Positions 45,561-53,369 of a DNA stretch of 64,000 nt are shown piece by piece (position 1 is the stretch's first letter; every line of letters begins with the position of its first letter). The stretch covers positions 4,222 through 68,221 of the forward strand of contig CAYRVX010000025.1 in the NCBI GenBank assembly GCA_964427875.1, read 5' to 3'. Under the pieces are notes generated by a model. It was not told the origin of the DNA, searched no databases, and was given only the letters and a program-made list of their open reading frames with translations. The DNA is from CAYRVX01 sp964427875 (GTDB lineage: Bacteria; Planctomycetota; Phycisphaerae; SM23-33). Position numbers and translations under genes: made by a program.

Positions 45561-45896
45561 ATGAGTGGCTCGGAGCGTCGCCAATACGAGCGCGTCCCGT
45601 TCCGGAAGGAGTTGACGATCATCGACCTGGGCACGCAGGCCCGCTACAGCGGGTTCAGCATTGATCTGAGCCTGGGCGGCATGGGCTTTTATACCGAGCA
45701 CTTCTTCGAGAAGGGCGCCCCGGTCGACATCGTCGCCAGGGACAACCGCCCGGGACACGAGGCGGCCACGCGGATCACCGCGACGGTCCAATGGGCCCGG
45801 GTGGAGGGCGACGGGGCGATCATCGGCGTGCGGTTCAGCCAACGGCTCAGCCCCGACGCTCATCCGGAATTGTGTGAGCGCCTTTACAGCATGTGA
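45561..45896 (+). CDS. PilZ domain protein (cyclic-di-GMP effector)
   Basis: The 111-residue protein is a single PilZ domain. The cyclic-di-GMP motifs are present: R7-x3-R11 in RRQYERVPFR and D-x-S-x-x-G in DLSLGGMGF. AAS-type strands follow (ITATVQWARVEGDGAIIGVRF). It lies between pilC and a second PilZ-containing gene, so it probably regulates this assembly machine. AGGAAGGA precedes the start. Confidence 0.88.
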   Translation: MSGSERRQYERVPFRKELTIIDLGTQARYSGFSIDLSLGGMGFYTEHFFEKGAPVDIVARDNRPGHEAATRITATVQWARVEGDGAIIGVRFSQRLSPDAHPELCERLYSM

Positions 45897-45945
45897 CCGG
45901 GCGTCTCCGGAGGAGCTTCCGGGGCTCCCGGCAAGAGGTTCTGGT

Positions 45946-46728
45946 ATGCAGAAGCCGCGTCGGTTCGAACGCATCTACCTGGTTGCGGACGTGGAGGTCC
46001 AGCCGAACACGAAGCGCCCTCCGCGCTTTCCGGCCAGGATGTTCAACGTATCGAAGGCCGGGGCGGCGGTCTTCTCCAAGCACCACTTCGCGCCCGGCGA
46101 GATCGTCGGCGTGGAGATGAGTTTGCCCGCCGCCGCCGGCGGCCGCGCCCGGACGTTCATGGTCTACGGGATCGTCCGCCACGTAGAGGTCCAGTCGGAA
46201 GGCAACGTGCTGGGAGTCGAGTTCGTCGTCAGCGGCGACGCCGGCGACTACGAGTCCTTCGAGGACTACATGAACCAGCACGCCGGCGCGGTGCGGGCCA
46301 ACCTGCGGGGCGGCTTCACCCTCGTCGAGGTCTGCATCGCCATGACCGTCATATGCGTCCTGGTGACCATGGCCGTCCCCCTCTATACGCGGGCCGTCGA
46401 GCATGCCAGAGTCGACGTCGCCTCGGCGAAGCTCAGGACGGTCTGGTCGGCCGAAAGGGTGTACTGGCTGGAGCATCGCACCTTCGCCACGAGCCTGCTG
46501 GACTTGCAGGGCATGGACCTGCTGGACCCGTCGCTGGCCGCAAGCCAGAGCTCCCCGAGTGCGGTCTTCGTCTACCAGGTCGTCAGCGCCGACGCGGACA
46601 GCTTCCTGGCCCGGGCCGTGAGGAACGGCAGCGGCTCCTGGGTGGGACAACTCCAGATCACCGAGTCGGGAGGCGTGACGGGCTCGATCACCGGCCCCGG
46701 CGGCCAGGTCATCGTCCCGGCGCCATGA
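45946..46728 (+). CDS. PilZ domain fused to a type IV prepilin
   Basis: This is one 260-residue frame with two modules. Residues 1-100 form a PilZ domain with R5-x3-R9 (RRFER) and N34-x-S-x-x-G (NVSKAG). A short acidic linker (SFEDYMNQHAGAVRANLR) leads to a prepilin peptidase site RGG^FTLVEVCIAMTVICVLV (cleavage after residue 123, Glu128 at +5) and a pilin body of 137 residues. Cleavage would release the PilZ leader in the cytoplasm. An in-frame ATG (46270) with GAGGA just upstream could also make a prepilin with a normal 14-residue leader. No stop or frameshift separates the modules. The start at 45946 gives a complete PilZ domain. Confidence 0.85.
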   Translation: MQKPRRFERIYLVADVEVQPNTKRPPRFPARMFNVSKAGAAVFSKHHFAPGEIVGVEMSLPAAAGGRARTFMVYGIVRHVEVQSEGNVLGVEFVVSGDAGDYESFEDYMNQHAGAVRANLRGGFTLVEVCIAMTVICVLVTMAVPLYTRAVEHARVDVASAKLRTVWSAERVYWLEHRTFATSLLDLQGMDLLDPSLAASQSSPSAVFVYQVVSADADSFLARAVRNGSGSWVGQLQITESGGVTGSITGPGGQVIVPAP

Positions 46729-47132
46729 AACAGGAGACCCCTGGCGTGCTGTGTGGCAGGACCATCGCGGCCCGGCGGACGGGCGGCAGGCGAGCAGCGG
46801 CCTTCACCATCCTCGAGCTGGAGGTCTCGCTGGTGATCCTGGTGGCCGGCTTGTTCACCACCGTCGGCCTGCTGTCGGCGCAGAGCAGGCAGATGAGCCA
46901 CGTGGAGTCCTGGTGCCGCCCCGCGCCGACCTACTACCTGGTCAACCATTCCAACCGATGGATGCGCAGGCTCGATGCCGCCGCCGAGGTGCACACCGAG
47001 GCCGGACAGCCCGCATGGACGCCTCCCGTTACCGGCCAGCAGGTGTACGATCTTAGCCCGACAGCCGAGGATGTGAACTACGACAACCAGGTGGTATGGA
47101 TCCAGGTGCGGCTACAGGAAGCCGACGACTGA
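46725..47132 (+). CDS. Minor prepilin, PilV/GspI-like
   Basis: The 135-residue protein has a 26-residue basic leader, then RAAA^FTILELEVSLVILVAGLF with Glu5, so cleavage follows Ala rather than Gly. The C-terminal domain is short. It overlaps the PilZ-prepilin gene by ATGA and is followed 1 bp later by the next prepilin, matching the usual minor-pilin operon layout. Confidence 0.78.
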   Translation: MKQETPGVLCGRTIAARRTGGRRAAAFTILELEVSLVILVAGLFTTVGLLSAQSRQMSHVESWCRPAPTYYLVNHSNRWMRRLDAAAEVHTEAGQPAWTPPVTGQQVYDLSPTAEDVNYDNQVVWIQVRLQEADD

Positions 47133-47133
47133 A

Positions 47134-47628
47134 ATGCATGGCAGAGGCACACATCAAGGCGCGGCCTTTACGCTGCTGGAGCTGCTGATCGCGTCGGTCC
47201 TGTCGATCGGCCTGACCCTCATCGCGGCCCAGTTCTGGGGGTATTTCTCCGTGAGCCTGACGGAGCTGAACGACCGGGCGCGGCTGGCCCAGGAGATGCG
47301 GCTGGCCGTGGAGGGCCTCACGCAGGACTTCGGCACGACCGTGGGGGCCAGCGTGCTGGCCGCCGACGAAGTCCTCCTGTGCCGCGACGGAGGGAACGTC
47401 CCCAACGGCTCGCCCGACTGGGTCCCCCCCGACACGCTGGTGCGCTACTCGCTGATCAGCGGCCAGCTCGTCCGCCAGGACATGTCCTCGGGCGTCTCGC
47501 TGGCCCTCGCCGACAACGTCTCGGCCTTCGCCGTGCAGGACGTCACGCCCTCGGTCCTGCGAATGGACATCACGGTTCAGCGCGGCGACATATCCAGGCA
47601 GGTCAGCCTGCTGTGGAGCAGACCATGA
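47134..47628 (+). CDS. Minor prepilin, PilW/GspJ-like
   Basis: The 164-residue protein has GAA^FTLLELLIASVLSIGLTLIA with Glu5, then a long helix with ARLAQEMRLAVEGLTQDFG and a beta-rich C-terminus (VLRMDITVQRGDISRQVSLL) typical of PilW/GspJ. It overlaps the next gene by ATGA. Confidence 0.78.
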   Translation: MHGRGTHQGAAFTLLELLIASVLSIGLTLIAAQFWGYFSVSLTELNDRARLAQEMRLAVEGLTQDFGTTVGASVLAADEVLLCRDGGNVPNGSPDWVPPDTLVRYSLISGQLVRQDMSSGVSLALADNVSAFAVQDVTPSVLRMDITVQRGDISRQVSLLWSRP

Positions 47629-48002
47629 CCAGACCCGCCGAACGAAGAGGCCACGCCCTGATCGGCACGACGATCTTCCTCGTGCTGGCCATGCTGCTGT
47701 GGGCGGCGGTGTATCAGCAGACCGCCAGCCATCTGCGCGTCGAGAAGGCCTGCCGCGTGCACGCCGAGGGGCGTGTCGGCATCCAGCGGGCGACGGCCTG
47801 GGGCCTGTCGCTTCTGGAGACGGGCCAGCCGCCGCTGGAGTGGGGCTTTTTCTATCGCTGCCGCATGATCGTGGACGGCGAGGTCTACCTGACAACGTAT
47901 ATCAAGGCCGACGACGATCCCCTCGAGTATCTGGTCAGGGTGGAACGGAAGGACCCCTCCTACCACGACTACCCGCTCGCGCCGAGCAGCTTTGGTGGGT
48001 AA
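47625..48002 (+). CDS. Minor prepilin-like protein, PilX/GspK-like
   Basis: The 125-residue protein starts MTRPAERRGHALIGTTIFLV with a single N-terminal helix like PilX/GspK, which lack Glu5. The body contains WGFFYRCRMIVDGEVYLTTY. As the last gene of the pilus cluster it may cap the pseudopilus tip. It converges on the next gene with a 23-bp gap. Confidence 0.6.
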   Translation: MTRPAERRGHALIGTTIFLVLAMLLWAAVYQQTASHLRVEKACRVHAEGRVGIQRATAWGLSLLETGQPPLEWGFFYRCRMIVDGEVYLTTYIKADDDPLEYLVRVERKDPSYHDYPLAPSSFGG

Positions 48003-48025
48003 CGGCGCCCCCGCGGGCGGGCGGC

Positions 48026-49333
48026 TCATCCCTCGCCGCGGACCGATTCGAACAGCACGTCAACGCGATAGCGGTATTCCTCCCACCCGTGCAGGAGCGG
48101 CTCGCCGTGACCCGCCTCGGGCACGAGCCATAGCGCCGCGGGCCCGCGTGCGGCCGCGCGGATGTCCTCTCCGGCTTCGGGCGGGGAGGTGGTATCGGCC
48201 AGGCCGTGGACCAGCATGACCGGCCGCGGGGCGATCCGCCCGACGCTGTGCCTTGCCCCGGCCCGGAAGAGATTGCACCCGAGCTCCGCCGAAGCGACCA
48301 GCAGCGTGGCGTTGCGGAAGCAGCGGCCGATCGGTGCGGGCAGCAGCGAGGCGATCCTTCCCAGTATCGGGTCCGTTCCCGCAAAGGCGCTGTCGAGGAC
48401 GACGGCCCGGATCCGCCCGTCCCTCGCGGCTGCGTGGGCGACCGCCGCGGCCCCGTGCGAGATTCCGAAGCCGAACACGTACCGGCTCGCCGCCGGGTGG
48501 GCCTGCTTGAGGTGTCGCAGCGCGCCCAGCACGCCGGCGGCCTCGAGGACGCCGAAGCTCCGCGTGTGCCCCCCCGCGGCGCCCTCGCTGCGAAGGTCGA
48601 GGAAGAAGACGTTGTACCCGGCCTCGCGCAGCATCTGGGCGTAGGAAAGCGACGAGCTCCTCGACTGGCTCCTGCCGGGCATCAGGATCACGGTGGCGTC
48701 CGAGGCCGGGTCCGCCGAGCGAACGAACCAGCCGACCCGGTCCAGCCCGTCCGTGCCCTCGAAGCGGACCGCCTGGCAGTCCGCGGCGCACTTCGCCTGG
48801 AAGTATCGCTCCGGGTCCGTGCCGTCGGTGAGCCCGACCCAGTGTGTCATGAACGTCGCCGTCAGGTAGACCGCCGCGAAGGCCAGCACGAACAGGAGGC
48901 GAAGGACGGACTTCGGCACGTACAGCCTCCACGGTCTGCGGGCGTCGCGGCCAAGACGAAAGGCCGCCGACAGCAGGACGTTGACGAGGTGATCGGCCAG
49001 CCCGATCACGATGTGCACCGACGCGAGGAAGAACAATGCAAGCGGCAGCTCGCGCCAGGGCAGGCCGAGCGACGGGCTGGTCTGCGACAGCGCGAGCAGA
49101 TAGGCCGCGACCGATCCGGACAGCGCAACGAAGTATGCCACGTGGCGCGCCGAGATCCTCCCGAGCCATTCCCCGCGGAGCAGCACCACGTAGGCGGTGA
49201 AGATGACAGCGACGGCAAGGTGGAAGACCCCGGACGGAGAGCTGCACAGGCATGCCCCTGCGGCGAGTGTCCCCGCTGTGACCAGCGAGAAGATCGCGAC
49301 GCGGGAGCGTTTCGGCAGAACAAACAAACGCAC
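48026..49333 (-). CDS. Membrane-anchored alpha/beta hydrolase
   Basis: The 435-residue protein has five predicted membrane helices in the first half (about 10-190) and an alpha/beta-hydrolase domain after them. The nucleophile elbow is G-I-S-H-G (FGFGISHGAAA), the acid Asp is in MLVHGLADTTSP and the His in PEAGHGEPL. Substrate unknown. The GTG at 49333 (with GAGG upstream) is chosen; an ATG at 49468 would add a basic non-membrane extension. Confidence 0.78.
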   Translation of the reverse strand: MRLFVLPKRSRVAIFSLVTAGTLAAGACLCSSPSGVFHLAVAVIFTAYVVLLRGEWLGRISARHVAYFVALSGSVAAYLLALSQTSPSLGLPWRELPLALFFLASVHIVIGLADHLVNVLLSAAFRLGRDARRPWRLYVPKSVLRLLFVLAFAAVYLTATFMTHWVGLTDGTDPERYFQAKCAADCQAVRFEGTDGLDRVGWFVRSADPASDATVILMPGRSQSRSSSLSYAQMLREAGYNVFFLDLRSEGAAGGHTRSFGVLEAAGVLGALRHLKQAHPAASRYVFGFGISHGAAAVAHAAARDGRIRAVVLDSAFAGTDPILGRIASLLPAPIGRCFRNATLLVASAELGCNLFRAGARHSVGRIAPRPVMLVHGLADTTSPPEAGEDIRAAARGPAALWLVPEAGHGEPLLHGWEEYRYRVDVLFESVRGEG

Positions 49334-49491
49334 GGTACTTGCCTCGTGCAGCGGTTGGACCCGCCTCCTCCTGGAGTTGAATTCCTCCACTGCCTGGTTG
49401 CTCGTGCCGACACGCGCCGCCTCACCGCAGCGCCCGGCACACTCCTCACTATACCACAGCCCCGCCACCTGTCAAGGTGCCGAAATCCTCT

Positions 49492-49547
49492 AAAATGGGG
49501 ACGCTAACCGTTTTTGCTCGGCAAAAAACGGTTAGCGTCCCCATTTT
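49492..49547. repeat. Long palindrome with GGGGACG ends
   Basis: Arms of 26 and 27 nt (AAAATGGGGACGCTAACCG then TTTTTGC, and its complement with one extra A) flank a TCG loop. It lies between the divergent hydrolase and the downstream end of rsmE. A second palindrome with the same outer sequence but another core is at 63808. Confidence 0.8.
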
Positions 49548-49643
49548 CAGACGTCGTTTTGATGAGGCGAATTGCCGAGTCATCGGCGGCTTCGGCGGCT
49601 CCAGGAGGGCCGGCCTGTTACATGGCAAGATGACGCTCTTGAC

Positions 49644-50396
49644 TCATTCCTCCCCGTAGACGGCCACGGCGGCGGCGAGCAGGGCAATAGCGGCGGTCTC
49701 GACTCGGAGGATCGTCCGGCCGAGGCGAGCCGGGGTGAAGCCCGCCTCGACGACGTCGGCCAGCTCCGCTCGCGTCAGCCCGCCTTCCGGGCCGATCAGC
49801 AGGCAGATCTCCCGCCCGCCCGGGGCGCGGGCGAGGATCTCGGGGATCGGCCGCGAGCCGCCGTCCACCACGCCCACCAAGCCGACGTAGCCGGCCGGGT
49901 CCGTCAAGGCGTCCGTCAGGAAGTCCGCAAGCGGCAGGCCGTCCCGGATGGCCGGCAGCCAGTTCAGCCCGCTCTGCTTGGCCGCGGCAATGCAGTGGGT
50001 CAGCCAGCGCCGGCGCTTGGCGGGCGCCAGCCTGCCGGCGGCAGCGGGCCCCACCGAACGCTGGAAGGCCACCGGCTGAAGCGACGCCGCCGCCAGCTCG
50101 GTGGCCTTCTCCAGGAGCCAGTCCAGCCGCTTGCCCTTGGGGACGGCGAAGGCCAGGTGCACCGTGGGCCCCGGCCGCGGGCCCAGATCCTCGCGGGCAT
50201 CGACCCGGACGGCCACGCCGCCGCGCCGCGCCTCCACGATGCGCCCCATGGCCAGGCCGCCTCGCCCGTCGAACAGCTCCACCTCCGCGCCGCTGGGCAG
50301 GCGCAGCACGTTCAGCGCGTGATGCGCCTCGTCAGCCGACAGGCGGACCACCTCCGGCGCCAGATCCTCAGCGAAGAAACGCCCGCTTCTTCCCAA
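49644..50396 (-). CDS. rsmE: 16S rRNA (uracil-1498-N3)-methyltransferase RsmE
   Basis: The 250-residue SPOUT-class enzyme has an N-terminal PUA-like domain (FFAEDLAPEVVRLSADEAHH; LNVLRLPSG) and the trefoil-knot SAM site LLIGPEGGLTRAEL with LGRTILRVETAA. LAFAVPKGKRLDWLLEKATE is family-typical. It methylates 16S rRNA in the small ribosomal subunit. Confidence 0.93.
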   Translation of the reverse strand: MGRSGRFFAEDLAPEVVRLSADEAHHALNVLRLPSGAEVELFDGRGGLAMGRIVEARRGGVAVRVDAREDLGPRPGPTVHLAFAVPKGKRLDWLLEKATELAAASLQPVAFQRSVGPAAAGRLAPAKRRRWLTHCIAAAKQSGLNWLPAIRDGLPLADFLTDALTDPAGYVGLVGVVDGGSRPIPEILARAPGGREICLLIGPEGGLTRAELADVVEAGFTPARLGRTILRVETAAIALLAAAVAVYGEE

Positions 50397-50535
50397 GCCC
50401 GGTCCCTTTCCTCAACGGCCGCAGCGAACCTCCGGCGGCGCATCGTACTTCCCGCAAGCGGCGAGCTCAAGCGGGCGCGGTTCGTCCGCCCGCACGCGGG
50501 GCCAGGCAGCAGGAAAGAAAACGCGCCTTCGGCCC

Positions 50536-50564
50536 TTGACAAGGCTCGCAGCCGCGGTGAGAAT
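50536..50564 (+). promoter_or_regulatory. Promoter of the cold-shock gene
   Basis: TTGACA (50536-50541), 17 bp, GAGAAT (50559-50564). This would give a leader of about 210 nt before the cold-shock start at 50781, in line with the long structured leaders of cspA-type genes. The rest of 50397-50535 holds no visible gene. Confidence 0.5.
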
Positions 50565-50780
50565 GAGCCGAGAAGGTGACAATCGGCGGGTGGTTTGGGG
50601 AAGCGCTTCCCGTCCCGTCGGCTATGCTCGGGTGGCAGCCGGGCAGGTTTGCAGGATTCATCAGGTAGCACCACGTCTTTTGAGGAATACTGGCCCTCTG
50701 GCCTCCTGAATAGCGGGTTCGTTCGCTAGCCTGCGTTTCTGGCAGATCCCAGGTGCCAATCAGTTGCAAGGAACCGTCCC

Positions 50781-50981
50781 ATGCCTACCGGTACAGTAAA
50801 GTGGTTCAACAAGACCAAGGGGTACGGGTTCATCACGGCGGACGACGGCACGGATGTCTTTGTGCATCACACGGACATCCAGGCGGAAGGCTTCCGGATG
50901 CTGGAAGAGGGCGAAGCCGTCGAGTTCGAGATTACCGAAGGCCCCAAGGGCCCCAAGGCCGCCAACGTTCGAAAGGCCTGA
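50781..50981 (+). CDS. Cold-shock domain protein
   Basis: The 66-residue single cold-shock domain has RNP1 KGYGFI and RNP2 VFVHH (GTVKWFNKTKGYGFIT, DVFVHHTDIQ), an RNA chaperone binding single-stranded nucleic acid. AAGGAA precedes the start. Confidence 0.95.
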   Translation: MPTGTVKWFNKTKGYGFITADDGTDVFVHHTDIQAEGFRMLEEGEAVEFEITEGPKGPKAANVRKA

Positions 50982-51012
50982 CCCGCCCGGTCGACCCGAG
51001 AAAACCAGCCGA

Positions 51013-51033
51013 GCGCCGCCCGTTGAGCGGCGC
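51013..51033 (+). terminator. Terminator hairpin after csp
   Basis: GCGCCGC (51013-51019), loop CCGTTGA, GCGGCGC (51027-51033), followed by CGCTCTTCT. The stem is strong and the T-tract weak. Confidence 0.45.
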
Positions 51034-51101
51034 CGCTCTTCTCCGCACGCCGAGATCCCGGAGAATACGCTCGCCGGAAGCTCCCTGATCCGGCATCCCC
51101 C

Positions 51102-51330
51102 TCAGGATTCCCCCGCTGCCGCTGCCGCAGCGGTGAGGGTCCCGCTCGCCAGGTGCAGGAGACGGTCCGCCTTCTCGAGGGGGAAACCCCCGTGCGTGAC
51201 GACGATCAGGGCCGCACCTCGCGCGCGAACGGGCGCCGCAAGCCGGCTCACGATCTCGCGGCGCCGTTCGAGGACCCAGCCCCACTGCGTCTTGGCGGCC
51301 AGCAGCAGCGCCGCCGCGGCGAGGCGTTCT
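51102..51330 (-). pseudogene. Relic C-terminus of an ABC-transporter ATPase
   Basis: The reverse strand reads ERRREIVSRLAAPVRARGAA, then LIVVTHGGFPLEKADRLLHL and ASGTLTA before a TGA. This matches the end of an ABC ATPase after the Walker B/D-loop, with the switch His in VTHG. Walker A and signature are absent and no start codon fits, so only the tail remains, between csp and the symporter. Confidence 0.5.
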
Positions 51331-51336
51331 CGTCGG

Positions 51337-53070
51337 CTACGGCGCCCGCGAGATCAGCCAGAACGCCAGGATGATCGCCGCGACGAAGCCCCAGCCGACG
51401 AGGAAGCCGACCGCCGACGTCCGCCCGGGCACGGGGATCTCCAGGCTGCTGGAACCGCCGAGGAGGTTTCGCCGGGGCGGCACGGCTGCGCCCTCGGGCA
51501 GCGTGCACGGCCGGCGGAGGTCCTCTCCCGGCCGGACGGGCGTGCGGGCCAGGGCGTAGAAGCGATCCAGCTTCGCCCTGGCGACCGGGCGCGTCAGGAG
51601 ACTGACCACGATGCCCGCCAGCGCCCCGCCTGTCAGGTAGAAGATCATCTGCCACGGGAGATAGACCTCCGCCGCGCCGTCCTTGACGAAGACGAACCTC
51701 AGCGTCTCGGCCGCCGGCAGCCGGGCGAGCAGGTCGATGATGATCCGCCGCCCGGAGAGCCACCATATTCCCAGCGCCGTGAGGGTCGCGGCCCACGCGC
51801 CGACGACGGTCGTCCGCCGCCAGAAGAGCCCCAGCCAGAACGCGATGCCCATCATCGGGGCGATCTTCCAGAAGATCTCCAGGCCCTCGATGACGTTCTC
51901 CAGCCGGTAGGCGAAGAAGACCCCGCCGGCCACCACCGCCAGGGCCGTGATGCGGCCCACCAGCACGTAGTGGCGGTCCGAGCGGTTCGCAAAAACGACC
52001 TTGTAGACGTTCTCCGTGAACAGACCCGACGAGGCGATCATGAACGAGTCGCACGAGCTCATCACGCTCGCCAGCAGCGAGGCCAGGAAGATCCCCAGCA
52101 TGCCCGGGAGGATCTTCGGCAGGAACTCCGACGCCATCATCCCGTAGACCTTGTCCGGATCGGCGCCGCGGCCGGCGTAGTACGCCACCGCCGCCAGACC
52201 CGTCAGGCACCACGCCACCGTGCAGATCCGTTTGATCAGGTTGCCGCCCATGAAGCCGACCCGCCCGTCCATCTCCGTGCGCCCGGCCGCGCAGTTGCCC
52301 ATCGTGTGCGGCTGGGTCACGATCCCCACCAGCGCGTTCAGCGCGATCACCACGATGTAGAACAGCCCGATCTCCCGCGGGGCGACCAGCGAGAACATCT
52401 GCGGGTCGGTGATCTTCTCGTGCAGGCCGGCGAGCCCGCCGACGGCCGCCAGGACGTACGGCAGCAGGACGAACGAGAACACCACCGTCAGTATGCCCTG
52501 GATGAAGTCGGTGATGATGGCCGCCCCCAGCCCGCCGGCCACGCCGTACGTCACGAACAGCACCGTCATGATGCCGATCGCCCAGTGGACGTTCACCGCC
52601 CCGCCCGTGCTGGCCGCCACGACCGCGCCGGAGCCCTTCAGCATCACGCCGATGTTGACCATCAGCGTGAACATGCCGATCACCGCGTAGAGCATGGCCA
52701 CGCTGCGGTCGTATCGGGCCTCGAAGACGTCGGCCGTCGTGATCGCCCGGAAGCGGCGCATCAGCGGGGCGATCAGCCAGTAGAAGGGCGTCGCGAACAG
52801 CCACAGCCACTGGTACCAGATTCCACTCAGCCCGTTGGTGAACGTCTTGGCCGCCACGCTGACGGCCTGGTCGCTGTGCGTGCCCGTGCCGAAGGCGTGC
52901 GTGATCATCATCGCCTTGCCGAATCGCCGCGGCATGAAGAAGTCGCCGATGTCGTGCACCCGCCGGGCCATCCAGATGCCGACCGCGGTGATCCCCACCA
53001 GGTACGCCGCCAGGACGGCCAGGTCCACCGGGTGCAGGCCGAACAGCCCCTCGAGGTGTGCTGCGAGCAT
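51337..53070 (-). CDS. Sodium:solute symporter family protein
   Basis: The 577-residue SSS-family transporter has about 13 membrane helices (ITAVGIWMARRVHDIGDFFM, FGTGTHSDQAVSVAAKTFTN, GIMTVLFVTYGVAGGLGAAI, IFLASLLASVMSSCDSFMIA). The substrate is unknown; SSS members carry sugars, amino acids, nucleosides or organic acids with Na+. The start at 53070 has GAAGGAG 6 bp upstream. The frame is open upstream through a palindromic element that should be ignored. Confidence 0.9.
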   Translation of the reverse strand: MLAAHLEGLFGLHPVDLAVLAAYLVGITAVGIWMARRVHDIGDFFMPRRFGKAMMITHAFGTGTHSDQAVSVAAKTFTNGLSGIWYQWLWLFATPFYWLIAPLMRRFRAITTADVFEARYDRSVAMLYAVIGMFTLMVNIGVMLKGSGAVVAASTGGAVNVHWAIGIMTVLFVTYGVAGGLGAAIITDFIQGILTVVFSFVLLPYVLAAVGGLAGLHEKITDPQMFSLVAPREIGLFYIVVIALNALVGIVTQPHTMGNCAAGRTEMDGRVGFMGGNLIKRICTVAWCLTGLAAVAYYAGRGADPDKVYGMMASEFLPKILPGMLGIFLASLLASVMSSCDSFMIASSGLFTENVYKVVFANRSDRHYVLVGRITALAVVAGGVFFAYRLENVIEGLEIFWKIAPMMGIAFWLGLFWRRTTVVGAWAATLTALGIWWLSGRRIIIDLLARLPAAETLRFVFVKDGAAEVYLPWQMIFYLTGGALAGIVVSLLTRPVARAKLDRFYALARTPVRPGEDLRRPCTLPEGAAVPPRRNLLGGSSSLEIPVPGRTSAVGFLVGWGFVAAIILAFWLISRAP

Positions 53071-53154
53071 GGCCGCTCCTTCGTCAAGCCGCGGATTCCG
53101 GGCCACAACGTAGCAGGGCGCATGGGCGGCGGCAAGCCGGCCCCGGAACGGAAT

Positions 53155-53306
53155 GAGCCGTTGCGTTGTGCTGTGGCACGGGCATCCTGCCCGTGCGTCC
53201 CACGGCCGTCCCGGCCGTGGAAGGGCCTGGCAGGGCCAAGATGGCCCTGCGACACATGGGCGAGACGCCCATGCCACGGCTTGGTTCGCCACAACGCAAC
53301 CGGCTC
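53155..53306. mobile_element. 152-bp MITE-like element with 9-bp target duplication
   Basis: The ends are inverted repeats GAGCCG-TTGCGTTGTG (53155-53170) and CACAACGCAA-CCGGCTC (53290-53306), matching apart from one inserted base. The direct repeat GAACGGAAT flanks it exactly at 53146-53154 and 53307-53315. Inside are four hairpins: GCACGGGC/GCCCGTGC, CCACGGCCG/CGGCCGTGG, CAGGGCC/GGCCCTG and CATGGGCG/CGCCCATG. It has no gene. Confidence 0.78.
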
Positions 53307-53369
53307 GAACGGAATTGCCCGCCCGGCCCCCGCCTGCTACGATGGGGCGGGATTGCGAAAGGAACCGAC

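Noticed and set aside
45912..45924. GGAGCTTCCGGGG shared with the pilM leader (40031-40043)
   Set aside because: A 13-bp match between two places is expected by chance in 64 kb of biased DNA; only the pilM copy overlaps a ribosome site.
45961..45990. GGTTCGAAC resembling a tRNA T-loop
   Set aside because: It lies inside the PilZ-prepilin coding frame (RRFERIY) and no acceptor or anticodon stem surrounds it. No tRNA or rRNA gene was found in the window.
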